Below the pieces are notes generated by a model, which saw nothing but the letters and a program-made list of their open reading frames with translations, was not told where the DNA came from and searched no databases. The position numbers and the translations under genes were made by a program. A stretch of DNA of 64,000 nt, from positions 7,192,001 through 7,256,000 of the forward strand of contig NZ_CP109499.1 in assembly GCF_036231965.1 (NCBI RefSeq), read 5' to 3'. Positions 49,144-58,203 of this stretch are shown piece after piece. The DNA is from Streptomyces sp. NBC_01428 (GTDB lineage Bacteria > Actinomycetota > Actinomycetes > Streptomycetales > Streptomycetaceae). Position 1 is the first letter of the stretch. Every line of letters begins with the position of its first letter.

Positions 49144-51474
49144 TCAGCTCGCCGTCGCCGCCGGTGTCTGGGCCTTCAGCAGGGCCGGCAGGCGGGTGGT
49201 GCGGGGTTTCTGCGGGACCTCCGCCACGGCGTGCTGCAACGCCTGCTCCACGCCGTGCACGACGGACAGGTGCTGTTCCGCCCGTCCGAAGGCCGTGTAC
49301 ACCCACGGGCGGGTCAGGGTCGCCGCCGCGTCGCCCGGGAGCACCACGACCGCGGCGGGCCAGCGCAGTCCCACCGCCTGGTGCGCGGTGAGGGCCCAGC
49401 CGTGCCGCACGGTCTGCTCGACCCGCTCCTTCGCCACGACGACGGGTTCGCCCGCGCACTCCAGGTGCAGTCCGTCCGCGTCGGCCTTCACCACCCGGCC
49501 CTGCAGGACGCGGCCCGGCGTGGGGGAGTAGGCGATCCGGTCGTCCGGGTCGAAACCCCCGAAGCGGCCGGGGCCGGGATTCAGCCGCTCCTTGAGAGCG
49601 GTGTTCAGCGCGCGGGTGCCGACCGCGCCGCCGTGCCCGGGTGTGATCACCTGGGTCTGCGCCGTGGGAATGCCGATCGCCCGCGGCACCGAGTCGGCGA
49701 CGAGCTGCACGGTGCGGTGCACCGCCTCGCCGGCGTCGCGCACCGGGACGATCACGACCTCCTTGCCGGGCGCCTCCACCTGGTTGAGCTCGCCGATGCC
49801 GACGCCCGAGACCAGCTCTCCGACAGGCCCGGGGTCGGGTGTCCGGGAGGCCACCTGCGGGCAGGCGCGGGCGGCGATCAGGTCGGCGAAGACCCGCCCG
49901 GGGCCAGCCGACCACAGCACTCCGGGGTCACCGCTCAGCACGAGGCGGGCCCCGTCCGGCAGGGACTCGGCGAGCACGGCGGCCGTCTCGACGTCGAGCT
50001 GCGGCGCGTCGAGGACGACCAGGACGTCCAGGTCCAGAGCCCCGTCGGCGTCGCGGCCCGGACCCTCCGCGCCGGAGAGCAGTCCTTCGACGGTGGCGGT
50101 GCCGGTGGCTTCGCCGTGGCCCGCGGTGTCCTGGGCGGGTCCGGCCAGCAGCTGCGTGAGACGGTCACGGCCGTCGGCGGTGTGGGCGGCGGCCCAGCCG
50201 CGCAGACCGAGGCCGCGGGTCACGTGCAGCAGCGCCGCCACCTCGGACCGGGAGGCGTCACCGCCGGTGTGCAGCACCAGGCCGTGGGCGGCGGCCGCGC
50301 GGATCAGCTCGCCTGCGGAACGGGGCGCGGCGCCGGCGGCCTCCTCCCAGTCGGCGGCCGAACCGTCCGCCTTGGGCACCGAGTTCATGATCCGGCCCAG
50401 TCCGTCGGAGAGGCTCTCCTCGGCCAGCGCGTACCGCTCCAGGCCGATGAGGATGCGCACCGGGCGCTCCTGCGGCTCCTCCGAGTCGTCCTGCGGCGCC
50501 GCGGGCGCCGGGTCCAGGGCGTCCTGGAAGACCAGGGCGTCGCCCTCCGCGAGCGCGGCCTGCACGGCGGCGTCCGGATCGGGCACGGCGCGCTGCGCGA
50601 GCGCCGCGACGAGCGCGGGAGCGTCCAGGGCGGTGTGCCCCGCCACGGCGGCCTGTTCCAGGAGCCACACGGTCAGGGCCCGGCCCCGACGCTCGTCGTC
50701 CGGGCCGCACTCGGCGCCGAGCAGCGCCCGCGCGAACCCGTCCGCCGGCTCGGGCCGCACCCCGGCCACCCGCAGCAACTGCCAGGGGTCCTCGCGCAGT
50801 TGGCTGTCGGCGCCCTCGCCCAGCGCGGCGACGACCTGGGGTGCGAGCGTCTCCGGCGCGCCTCCCTCGGTCAGCACGGCCCGGACGGCGTCGACGGCCT
50901 CCGGCGCGGCGGCACTCGGCGAGGCGGGCTGGGCGGCAACGGGCCCCGGTCGCCGCGCCGGCTCCTCGACGACCCGGCGCGGCGGGGGCGTCGGCTCGCG
51001 GAAGGCGGTGGCCACCGGCTTCTCGCCGCTCTCCACGGCCCGTACGGCCGCGAGCAGGTCCGCCGCCGTGCCGCTGAGCTTGGTCCCGGCCGCGATCGGC
51101 GTCTGCTTCTCCGCCTTCCGCCGCTCGATCCGCTCCCGCTCCAGCCGCTGGGCCGCCAGCTCCGCCGCCGCCTCGGACACCTGGGCGGCGGCCTCGGCCT
51201 CCGTGGCGGTCCCCGTCCCGGCGGTTGCCTCGGCGTCGGTGTCGCCGCCGTCGCCGTCGTCACCGTCCTCGGCTTCGGCGCCGGTGCCGGCCTCCGCGGC
51301 CGGGCCCGTCCCGTCGTCCGTCCCCGCCCCTTCCGGAGCGGTCCCGTCCCCGTCCCCGGAGCGCGCGCCCGACTCACCCGCGTCCGCGCCCGTGTCCTGC
51401 GGGTCGCCCGCGGTCGAGTCCGCGCCCGGCGCCCCCGGCTCCGCTTCCTCCGTGGTCTCGGGCTCCGTGCTCAC
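49144..51474 (-). CDS. RecD2-like helicase-fold protein with degenerate ATPase motifs
   Basis: A 776-residue protein. Residues 1-~105 are a disordered Glu/Asp/Gly/Ala-rich tail, followed by a basic helix (RLERERIERRKAEKQ). Residues ~215-310 match the RecD2 helix-hairpin-helix region (LREDPWQLLRVAGVRPEPADGFARALLG). The helicase core follows, but the expected Walker A GGPGTGKT is GGDASRS at ~404-410, lacking the lysine, and Walker B reads LVVLDAPQ (~485-492) instead of DEAS. A C-terminal UvrD/RecD domain is recognisable (GWALTAHQAVGLRWPAAVVVLPGD). It is probably ATPase-dead, perhaps structural. Its GTG start overlaps the aldo/keto reductase stop (GTGA). Confidence 0.85.
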   Translation of the reverse strand: MSTEPETTEEAEPGAPGADSTAGDPQDTGADAGESGARSGDGDGTAPEGAGTDDGTGPAAEAGTGAEAEDGDDGDGGDTDAEATAGTGTATEAEAAAQVSEAAAELAAQRLERERIERRKAEKQTPIAAGTKLSGTAADLLAAVRAVESGEKPVATAFREPTPPPRRVVEEPARRPGPVAAQPASPSAAAPEAVDAVRAVLTEGGAPETLAPQVVAALGEGADSQLREDPWQLLRVAGVRPEPADGFARALLGAECGPDDERRGRALTVWLLEQAAVAGHTALDAPALVAALAQRAVPDPDAAVQAALAEGDALVFQDALDPAPAAPQDDSEEPQERPVRILIGLERYALAEESLSDGLGRIMNSVPKADGSAADWEEAAGAAPRSAGELIRAAAAHGLVLHTGGDASRSEVAALLHVTRGLGLRGWAAAHTADGRDRLTQLLAGPAQDTAGHGEATGTATVEGLLSGAEGPGRDADGALDLDVLVVLDAPQLDVETAAVLAESLPDGARLVLSGDPGVLWSAGPGRVFADLIAARACPQVASRTPDPGPVGELVSGVGIGELNQVEAPGKEVVIVPVRDAGEAVHRTVQLVADSVPRAIGIPTAQTQVITPGHGGAVGTRALNTALKERLNPGPGRFGGFDPDDRIAYSPTPGRVLQGRVVKADADGLHLECAGEPVVVAKERVEQTVRHGWALTAHQAVGLRWPAAVVVLPGDAAATLTRPWVYTAFGRAEQHLSVVHGVEQALQHAVAEVPQKPRTTRLPALLKAQTPAATAS

Positions 51475-52454
51475 AGCGTGCTCCAGTCGTGATCGGGATA
51501 GTGGTGCACCGGGGCCGACACGTCGTCGAGAGCCCGGCAGATCTCGTCAGGAAGACTAAGGGTCTCCACTGACAACGCGGCCGTGAGCTGCTGCGCGTTG
51601 CGCGCGCCGACGATCGGTGCGGCGACGCCGGGTCGGTCGCGGATCCACGCGAGCGCCACCTGGAGGGGCGTCACGGCGAGACCGTCCGCCGCGATCGACA
51701 CCGCCTCCACGATGCTGCTCGCCGTCTCGTCGAGATAGGGCGCAACGAACGGCGCGAGGTGCTCCGACCCGCCCCGCGAGTCGGTCGGCGTCCCGGCCCG
51801 GTACTTGCCGGTGAGCACGCCCCGCCCGAGCGGCGAGGAGGGCAGCAGGCCGACACCCAGGTCGAGGGCGGCCGGCAGCACCTCCCGCTCGATGCCCCGC
51901 TGGAGCAGGGAGTACTCCATCTGCGTGCTGGCCAGACGCGTGCGTATGCCGGGCGCGGCGAGCTGCCAGGTGGCCGCCTTGGCGAGCTGCCAGCCGCAGA
52001 AGTTGGACACGCCCGCGTACCGGGCGCGGCCACTGCTGACCGCCAGGTCGAGGGCCTGCAGGGTCTCGTCCAGGGGTGTGTGGGGGTCGTAGGCGTGGAC
52101 GTGCCACAGGTCCACGTAGTCGGTGCCCAGGCGGGCCAGTGAGGCGTCCAGGGCCGACAGCAGGTGGCTGCGCGAACCGTCGAAGCGGCGCTCGGGGTCC
52201 GGCACGCTTCCGGCCTTCGTCGAGATGACCAGGTCGCGGCGCGGCACGAGCCCCTCGACAAGGCGTCCCAGCAGGTACTCGGCCTCCCCGTCGCCGTACA
52301 CGTCCGCCGTGTCGACGAGGGTCCCGCCCGCTTCCCAGAACGCCTTCAACAGGTCCGCCGCGTCGTGCTCGTCGGTGTCCCGGCCCCAGGTGAGGGTGCC
52401 GAGTCCGATCCGGGACACACGCAGGCCGGTACGGCCGAGATGCCTCTGCTCCAT
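51471..52454 (-). CDS. Aldo/keto reductase
   Basis: A 327-residue NADPH-dependent TIM-barrel oxidoreductase. It has LRVSRIGLGTLTWG, catalytic Asp-Tyr-Lys-His equivalents in VDTADVYGDGEAE, ISTKAG and DLWHVHAYDP, and cofactor-binding segments near YAGVSNFCGWQL and SPLGRGVLTGKY. The ATG at 52454 matches the conserved N-terminus MEQRHLGRTG; upstream in-frame codons are not similar. Its stop overlaps the start of the RecD2-like gene by four bases, an unexpected coupling between an oxidoreductase and a DNA-repair-like protein. Substrate unknown. Confidence 0.92.
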   Translation of the reverse strand: MEQRHLGRTGLRVSRIGLGTLTWGRDTDEHDAADLLKAFWEAGGTLVDTADVYGDGEAEYLLGRLVEGLVPRRDLVISTKAGSVPDPERRFDGSRSHLLSALDASLARLGTDYVDLWHVHAYDPHTPLDETLQALDLAVSSGRARYAGVSNFCGWQLAKAATWQLAAPGIRTRLASTQMEYSLLQRGIEREVLPAALDLGVGLLPSSPLGRGVLTGKYRAGTPTDSRGGSEHLAPFVAPYLDETASSIVEAVSIAADGLAVTPLQVALAWIRDRPGVAAPIVGARNAQQLTAALSVETLSLPDEICRALDDVSAPVHHYPDHDWSTL

Positions 52455-52726
52455 GAACGCCGAGATTACTGTCCGGAACCGGCCGCGTGGGGGCCTGTGG
52501 ACAACCGAAATCCCACCGATCGCCGCACGTGACGGCGCGTGGTCCGGAACCGGGGCGGCCACCGGCGTACGCGGGCGCACGGGCCGCGCGTCGACAGGGG
52601 CCCCGCGAGGCGCCGGGCGGAGTTCACCGGGGAGTCCCGGACCGTGCGCCGGGCAGGTGCAGACAAGGCCGAAGATGCCGCTCCCCGGCCGGGACGTCCG
52701 CACGCTAGGGTCTCGGCCAAGGGACG

Positions 52727-52740
52727 TTACTGATCGGTAA
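52727..52740. promoter_or_regulatory. Palindrome upstream of the F420-type oxidoreductase
   Basis: TTACTGATCGGTAA (near-perfect inverted repeat TTAC...GTAA) ends 12 bp before the start codon of the oxidoreductase, overlapping the probable ribosome-binding region. A nearly identical motif occurs at 29471-29485. Confidence 0.6.
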
Positions 52741-52752
52741 GGGGAATCGGCC

Positions 52753-53808
52753 ATGCAGCTCGGCATCAACCTCGGCTACTGGGGCGCGGGAATGGACGCG
52801 GACAATCTCGCCGTGGCCCAGGAGGCCGACCGGCTCGGGTACGCCGTCTGCTGGGCCGCCGAGGCCTACGGCTCCGACGCCGCCACCGTGCTCAGCTGGG
52901 TCGCCGCCCAGACCGAGCGCATCGACATCGGCTCGGCCATCTTTCAGATCCCGGCCCGGCAGCCCGCCATGACCGCGATGACCGCCGCGACCCTCGACTC
53001 CCTGTCGGGCGGCCGCTTCCGCCTCGGGCTCGGCGTCTCGGGACCGCAGGTCTCCGAGGGCTGGTACGGCGTCAAGTTCGACAAGCCGCTGGCCCGCACG
53101 CGCGAATACGTGGAGATCGTCCGCAAGGCCATGACCCGCGAGCGGCTGTCGTTCGAGGGTGAGCACTGGACCCTGCCGCTGCCGGGCGGCCCGGGCAAGC
53201 CGCTCAAGCTCACCGTGCACCCCGAGCGCGAGCACATCCCGCTGTACGTCGCCGCGATCGGCCCCAAGAACCTGGAGCAGACCGGCGAGATCGCGGACGG
53301 CGCGCTGCTCATCTTCCCCTCGGCCGAGCACCTGGAGGAGACCGCGGTCAAGCACCTGCGCGCGGGCCGGGAGAAGGCCGGGAAGACCATGGACGGCTTC
53401 GACGTCTGCCCGACCCTGCCGCTCGCCCTCGGCGACGACAAGGACGTCAGCGCGCTCGCCGACATGTTCCGCCCGTACACCGCCCTGTACGTCGGCGGCA
53501 TGGGCAGCCGGAAGCAGAACTTCTACAACCAGCTCGCCCAGCGCATGGGCTACGAGAAGGAAGCCGCCGAGATCCAGGACAAGTACCTGTCCGGCGACAA
53601 GGAGGGCGCGGCGGCCGCCATCCCGCACGCGCTGATCGACCAGACGACCCTGCTGGGCTCGGTCGACCGCATCGCCGACCGGATGACGGCGTACGCCGCC
53701 GCCGGTGTCACCACGCTCACGCTGGCTCCGGCGGGCTTCACCCTGGAGGACCGGATCGCCTCGCTGCGGGCCGGATCCGACGCCCTGGAGCGCGCCGGAC
53801 TGGCGTAA
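52753..53808 (+). CDS. LLM-class F420-dependent oxidoreductase
   Basis: A 351-residue (beta-alpha)8-barrel enzyme of the luciferase-like monooxygenase class, in the branch using coenzyme F420. The N-terminus MQLGINLGYWGAG, VCWAAEAYGSDAATVLSWVAAQT, SGGRFRLGLGVSGPQVSEGWYG and PLYVAAIGPKNLEQTGEIADG are typical. It reduces or oxidises a hydride-accepting substrate with F420. A TTACTGATCGGTAA palindrome immediately precedes it, implying repression by a TetR-type protein. A hairpin terminator follows. The substrate is not known. Confidence 0.9.
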   Translation: MQLGINLGYWGAGMDADNLAVAQEADRLGYAVCWAAEAYGSDAATVLSWVAAQTERIDIGSAIFQIPARQPAMTAMTAATLDSLSGGRFRLGLGVSGPQVSEGWYGVKFDKPLARTREYVEIVRKAMTRERLSFEGEHWTLPLPGGPGKPLKLTVHPEREHIPLYVAAIGPKNLEQTGEIADGALLIFPSAEHLEETAVKHLRAGREKAGKTMDGFDVCPTLPLALGDDKDVSALADMFRPYTALYVGGMGSRKQNFYNQLAQRMGYEKEAAEIQDKYLSGDKEGAAAAIPHALIDQTTLLGSVDRIADRMTAYAAAGVTTLTLAPAGFTLEDRIASLRAGSDALERAGLA

Positions 53809-53838
53809 CCGCGCCGGAACGGATCCGGAGGAAGTCTG

Positions 53839-53879
53839 CGGCCGTGGTGGGGGCTCGGGGGTCTTCCCCGCCACGGCCG
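53839..53879 (+). terminator. Terminator after the F420-type oxidoreductase
   Basis: CGGCCGTGG and CCACGGCCG form a 9-bp stem, extended by GGGG/CCCC inside. Confidence 0.6.
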
Positions 53880-54033
53880 TCACGGGGAACAACGCGCCGA
53901 CGGCCCCTTGGTTACGCGCCCGGGCCCAGTTCTCCGTCCGTCGTTCGGCGGATTTGTCCGACACATCGGTTGCCGGTCGCCCGACATCCCATTTGACTCG
54001 TTTTCTGCGGAACCCTGCGGAGAGGTGTCAGAG

Positions 54034-54822
54034 ATGCTTTCGGCCAAGAATCTGTTCCAGGAGATCCTCGACAACGACGAGTCGTACCGGCTCTTCTGCT
54101 CCATCGCGGCCAGCGGGGAGTCGCAGGGCGGCTGGGAGAACGCCAGGATCGCCGCGCTGGTCCCGGCGGGCGAACGCGACCTCGCCCCCAGGATCGCCCG
54201 CCACGGCGCCGACGAGGACAAGCACGGGCGCATCTTCAACGCCCTCATGAGGAAGCGCGGGCTGGAACCGGTCGAGGTCCCGGCCGACACCGACTACACG
54301 ATGCTCCTGGAGCGGCACGGCATCGGTCTGGCGCACGAGCAGCTCAAGGGCGCCCGGCCGCTCACCGTGCAGGACGTCGTCACCTACCTGGCCCACAGCC
54401 GGGTCACCGAACAGCGCGCCTCCGAACAGATGAACCTGTTGCGCAAGCACTTCGCCGACCACCCCGACCTCGGGCGCGCGGTGAAGATGATCTCCAACGA
54501 CGAGGACAACCACCTCGCCTACTGTCACGAGGAACTGCTGCGCTTCGCCCGCGCCGGCCACGGCCGCGCGATCCAGCGGACCCTGCGGACCTGCGCGCAC
54601 GCCGAGATCCGCGTCTACCGGGACGTGAGCCTCGCCGTGATGGCCCACATGGGAGACATCCTCGGCTGGTCCCGCGCGAAGGCGGCCGTCCTCGCCGCGG
54701 GCATCCACGCCGTGTACGCGTACGAGCGTGCCGTGGGCTGGCGCCGGATGGTCTCGCTGGAGATGCCGGAGCGGCGCGGCGCCCTCGACGGCCCCGCCAC
54801 CACCGCGCCCGAGTTCGCCTGA
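54034..54822 (+). CDS. Ferritin-like-fold protein
   Basis: A 262-residue four-helix-bundle protein. Possible metal ligands are in ADEDKHGRIFNAL, SRVTEQRASEQMN and SNDEDNHLAYCHEEL, the E-x2-H spacing expected of a di-iron or manganese centre. It has no signal peptide or membrane segment. It differs from ferritin and DPS by a longer C-terminal region (VYAYERAVGWRRM). The likely start is the ATG at 54034; GAGAGG lies upstream. It could be a di-iron oxidase or ferritin-like demethoxylase; the exact function is uncertain. Convergent with corA. Confidence 0.78.
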   Translation: MLSAKNLFQEILDNDESYRLFCSIAASGESQGGWENARIAALVPAGERDLAPRIARHGADEDKHGRIFNALMRKRGLEPVEVPADTDYTMLLERHGIGLAHEQLKGARPLTVQDVVTYLAHSRVTEQRASEQMNLLRKHFADHPDLGRAVKMISNDEDNHLAYCHEELLRFARAGHGRAIQRTLRTCAHAEIRVYRDVSLAVMAHMGDILGWSRAKAAVLAAGIHAVYAYERAVGWRRMVSLEMPERRGALDGPATTAPEFA

Positions 54823-54838
54823 CGGCGGCGGGCCGTCG

Positions 54839-55837
54839 CTACAGCCAGCCCCGCCGCTTGAACTGCCGGTACAGCAGGACCTCCAGCACGACCATGATCC
54901 CCACCACGGCCGGATACGACCACACCCAGTGCAGCTCGGGCATGTGGTCGAAGTTCATGCCGTAGATCCCCGCGATCATCGTGGGGACCGCCGCCATCGC
55001 GGCCCAGGCGGAGATCTTCCGCATGTCGTCGTTCTGCCGCACGCTCATCTGCGCGAGATGCGCCGAGAGGATGTCGGACACCAGCCGGTCCAGGCCCTCC
55101 ACCGACTCGTTGACCCGCATCAGGTGGTCGTTGACGTCCCGGAAGAAGGGCTGCGCGTCCACGTTCACGAACGGCACCGCCGCCGTCGCCAGGCCCGAGC
55201 CCGAGAGCCGGGTCAGCGGCGCCGCCAGCGGGACCGTGGCCCTGCGGAACTCCTGCACCTGCCGCTTGAACGCGTAGATCCGCGAAGCGGTGTTCCGGGA
55301 GCCGCCCTGCTGCGGCGAGAAGACCTCCGCCTCCAGCTCCTCCAGGTCGGTGCCCAGCTCGGTGGCCACCTCCAGGTAGTGGTCCACCGTGGCGTCCGCG
55401 ATCGAGTACAGCACCGCCGTCGGCCCGTGCCGCAGCATCTCGGGATCCGCCTCCAGACGACGCCGTACGGCCGCGAGCGGCGACTCCTCGCCGTGCCGCA
55501 CGGTCACCACGAACGAGTCCCCGAGGAAGACCATGACCTCGCCGGAGGAGACGGCGTCGCTCTCCGGTTCGTACGCCACCGGCTTCAGGACCATGAAGAG
55601 CGAGTCCTCGTACATCTCCAGCTTCGGCCGCTGATGGGCCTTGAGGGCGTCCTCGACGGCCAGTGGATGCAGCCCGAACTCCTCGGTGACCAGGTCGAAC
55701 TCCCTCTCGGTGGGCTCGTACAGGCCGATCCACACGAAGGCGTCGCCCTCGGCACGGCACTGTGCGAGGGCGTCGGAGAGGTCGTCCGGGCCCTCTGTCC
55801 GCTTCCCGTCCCGGTAGATGGCGCAGTCGACGATCAC
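54839..55837 (-). CDS. corA: CorA-family magnesium/cobalt transporter
   Basis: A 332-residue membrane channel. The large N-terminal cytoplasmic domain (VIVDCAIYRDGKR, WIGLYEPTEREFDLVTEEFGLHPLAVEDAL) precedes two C-terminal transmembrane helices. The signature GMN sits in AGIYGMNFDHMPELHWVWSYP, followed by the second helix. GTG at 55837 begins the conserved N-terminus; an upstream GTG would add 12 residues. It forms a pentameric gated Mg2+ channel. The C-terminal FKRRGWL is the usual positively charged end. It is convergent with the ferritin-like gene, 16 bp apart. Confidence 0.94.
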   Translation of the reverse strand: MIVDCAIYRDGKRTEGPDDLSDALAQCRAEGDAFVWIGLYEPTEREFDLVTEEFGLHPLAVEDALKAHQRPKLEMYEDSLFMVLKPVAYEPESDAVSSGEVMVFLGDSFVVTVRHGEESPLAAVRRRLEADPEMLRHGPTAVLYSIADATVDHYLEVATELGTDLEELEAEVFSPQQGGSRNTASRIYAFKRQVQEFRRATVPLAAPLTRLSGSGLATAAVPFVNVDAQPFFRDVNDHLMRVNESVEGLDRLVSDILSAHLAQMSVRQNDDMRKISAWAAMAAVPTMIAGIYGMNFDHMPELHWVWSYPAVVGIMVVLEVLLYRQFKRRGWL

Positions 55838-55935
55838 GGAGCGTATTCTCCTGTCCTTGGGGCCCTGTCGCACTCCGGCCGCCGCTGTCCACAGCGCCCA
55901 CCGGGTCCGCGAGCCGTCCGTCTACCCTGGGCCGC

Positions 55936-56622
55936 ATGCCCACCCTGATCCTCGTCCGGCACGGACGTTCCACCGCCAACACCGCGGGACTGCTCGCCGG
56001 CTGGACCCCCGGCGTCGCCCTCGACGAGCGCGGGACCCAGCAGGCCGCGGCACTGCCCGGGAGGCTCGCCGGGCTGCCGATCGCCGAGATCGTCGCCAGC
56101 CCGCTCCAGCGCTGCCAGGAGACCGTCCAGCCGTTGCGGGAGGCCCGCCCCGAGGTGCCCGCGCACAGCGACGAGCGCATCGGCGAGGCGCACTACGGAG
56201 ACTGGTCGGGCCGCAAGCTCGCCGAGCTCAAGGACGAGCCGCTGATGGAGGTCGTCCAGGCGCATCCGTCCGCGGCCGCGTTCCCGGGCGGCGAGTCGAT
56301 GCGGGCCATGCAGACACGGGCCGCCGAGGCGGTGCGCGAGTGGAACGCGCGCGTGGAGCGCGACCACGGCAGCGACGCGGTCTACCTCATGTGCTCGCAC
56401 GGCGACATCATCAAGGCGCTCGTCGCCGACGCACTCGGACTTCATCTCGACCTCTTCCAGCGGATCTCTGTTGAACCGTGTTCCATCACAGCGATCCGTT
56501 ACACCCGCCTGAGGCCATTTCTCGTGCGGCTCGGGGACACCGGTGACTTCGCGTCCCTCGCGCCGCGCGAGGAACCCCCGAGCGGCGACGCCCCGGTCGG
56601 GGGCGGCGCGGGCGCACCGTGA
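55936..56622 (+). CDS. Histidine phosphatase, MSMEG_4193 family
   Basis: A 228-residue phosphoglycerate-mutase-like phosphatase. The phosphorylatable His is in LILVRHGRSTANTAG, the second conserved Arg is in SPLQRCQETV, Glu is in GEAHYGDWSGRKL, and the final catalytic His in VYLMCSHGDIIKA. This is the family annotated as MSMEG_4193 in my memory, conserved in actinobacteria beside the DUF3090 and SCO1664 genes. It is divergent from corA, with 98 bp between starts. The physiological substrate is not known. Confidence 0.9.
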   Translation: MPTLILVRHGRSTANTAGLLAGWTPGVALDERGTQQAAALPGRLAGLPIAEIVASPLQRCQETVQPLREARPEVPAHSDERIGEAHYGDWSGRKLAELKDEPLMEVVQAHPSAAAFPGGESMRAMQTRAAEAVREWNARVERDHGSDAVYLMCSHGDIIKALVADALGLHLDLFQRISVEPCSITAIRYTRLRPFLVRLGDTGDFASLAPREEPPSGDAPVGGGAGAP

Positions 56623-56742
56623 TCGTCGGCCGCAGTAGGGTGAAGCGGTCGAAGCAGCGCAGTAGTTGTCAGCAAGTTCTCAGCAGCCGATGCGGGGCGG
56701 CGCGGTCAGCCGTCCCTCATGCCGATCCAATGGAGACAGGAC

Positions 56743-57333
56743 GTGTCCCGTCAGGTGTTCCTCTACGACCCCCCGGACCGCTTCGTGGCCGGTACGGTCG
56801 GGTTGCCCGGGCGCCGTACCTTCTTCCTGCAGGCCACCTCGGGGCCCCGGGTGACGAGCGTGGCCCTGGAGAAGACCCAGGTCGCCGCACTCGCCGAGCG
56901 GATGGAAGAACTCCTCGACGAGGTCGTCCGGCGCACCGGCGGCAGCGCCCCGGTCCCGGCGATGGCCCCCACCGAGGTGTCCGACACCGCCCCCCTCGAC
57001 ACACCCGTCGAGGAGGAGTTCCGCGTCGGCACCATGGCGCTGGCCTGGGACGGTGACGAGCAGCGCATGATCGTCGAGGCGCAGGCCCTCGTGGAACTGG
57101 AGGCGGAGTCCGACGAGGACCTCGCCGAGGCCGAGGAGCGTCTCCTCCAGGACGAGGAGAACGGCCCGCCGATGCTCCGGGTCCGCCTCACCGGAGCCCA
57201 GGCCCGCGCCTTCGCCAAGCGGGCCCTCGACGTCGTCAACGCGGGCCGCCCGCCCTGCCCGCTGTGCAGCCTCCCGCTCGACCCGGAAGGACACGTATGT
57301 CCGCGCCAGAACGGATACCGCCGCGGAGCGTGA
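56743..57333 (+). CDS. DUF3090 protein
   Basis: A 196-residue actinobacterial protein of unknown function. It starts VSRQVFLYDPPDRFVAGTVGLPGRRTFFLQA and has a C-terminal zinc-like C-x2-C...C motif (PPCPLCSLPLDPEGHVCP). Start GTG at 56743 follows GGAG at 7 nt. It overlaps the SCO1664 family gene by 37 bp, suggesting coupled translation, and is downstream of the phosphatase. The trio is conserved together and probably acts in one process, perhaps linked to the neighbouring mycothiol ligase. Confidence 0.9.
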   Translation: MSRQVFLYDPPDRFVAGTVGLPGRRTFFLQATSGPRVTSVALEKTQVAALAERMEELLDEVVRRTGGSAPVPAMAPTEVSDTAPLDTPVEEEFRVGTMALAWDGDEQRMIVEAQALVELEAESDEDLAEAEERLLQDEENGPPMLRVRLTGAQARAFAKRALDVVNAGRPPCPLCSLPLDPEGHVCPRQNGYRRGA

Positions 57334-58124
57334 CGACCGCCGAGCTGCTCGCCCGGGGCGAGCTGAAAGTACGCGGACAGATCCGTGAGGCCTCGAACGC
57401 GGTGCTCTACTGCTCCGTGTCGTACGAGGGCCGCGAGGCGTTCTGCGTCTACAAACCCGTCGCCGGCGAGCGTCCCCTGTGGGACTTCCCCGACGGCACG
57501 CTCGCCCAGCGCGAGGTCGCCGCGTACGAGGTGTCCGAGGCGACCGGATGGGGGCTCGTGCCCACCACCGTGCTGCGCGACGGACCGTACGGCGAGGGCA
57601 TGTGCCAGCTGTGGATCGAGCCCTCGGGCGGTGAGGACGGGGAAGGCCTGCTCGCGCTCGTGGAGGGCGAGGAGCCGGCCGAGGGGTGGAAGGCGATCGG
57701 CTTCGCCGAGGTCGGCGAGGGCGAGACGGCTCTGCTCGTGCACGCCGACGACGCCCGGCTGCGGCGGCTCGCCGTCCTGGACGCGGTGATCAACAACGCC
57801 GACCGCAAGGGCGGCCACCTGCTGCCCACCGGCGAGGGCCGCCTCTACGGCATCGACCACGGGGTCACTTTCAACGCCGAGAACAAACTGCGCACGCTGC
57901 TGTGGGGCTGGGCCGGCGAGCGGCTCACCGCCGAGGCGGTGGAGGTTCTCACCGCCCTGCGGGACGCCCTGGCCCCGGGGGAACCGCTGGCCACCCGGTT
58001 GGCCGAACTCGTCACCGCCGCCGAGATCGAGGCCACACGCGGGCGCGTCGCGGCCATGCTCACGTCCGGCAGACACCCCGAGCCCAGCGGCGAGTGGCCC
58101 GCCATCCCCTGGCCGCCGGTGTAG
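57297..58124 (+). CDS. SCO1664-family protein, kinase-like
   Basis: A 275-residue protein distantly like the PI3/PI4-kinase fold. YCSVSYEGREAFCVYKPVAGERPLWDFPDGTLAQREVAAYE corresponds to the nucleotide-binding lobe with a catalytic-type Lys, VLDAVINNADRKGGHLLP matches the kinase catalytic-loop D-x3-N-x-DR-K pattern, and YGIDHGVTFN the metal-binding Asp. Its ATG at 57297 follows GGAAGG. It overlaps the DUF3090 gene by 37 bp. Phosphotransferase activity is plausible from the residues but no substrate is known. Confidence 0.9.
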   Translation: MSAPERIPPRSVTTAELLARGELKVRGQIREASNAVLYCSVSYEGREAFCVYKPVAGERPLWDFPDGTLAQREVAAYEVSEATGWGLVPTTVLRDGPYGEGMCQLWIEPSGGEDGEGLLALVEGEEPAEGWKAIGFAEVGEGETALLVHADDARLRRLAVLDAVINNADRKGGHLLPTGEGRLYGIDHGVTFNAENKLRTLLWGWAGERLTAEAVEVLTALRDALAPGEPLATRLAELVTAAEIEATRGRVAAMLTSGRHPEPSGEWPAIPWPPV

Positions 58125-58203
58125 CCCGCGAGCGCCGCTCCGGCCGGGGCGGCGCACCGCGCAAGAGGGCCTTCCCGGCCATCTCGGGCTGGCCGGTTCG
58201 TAT

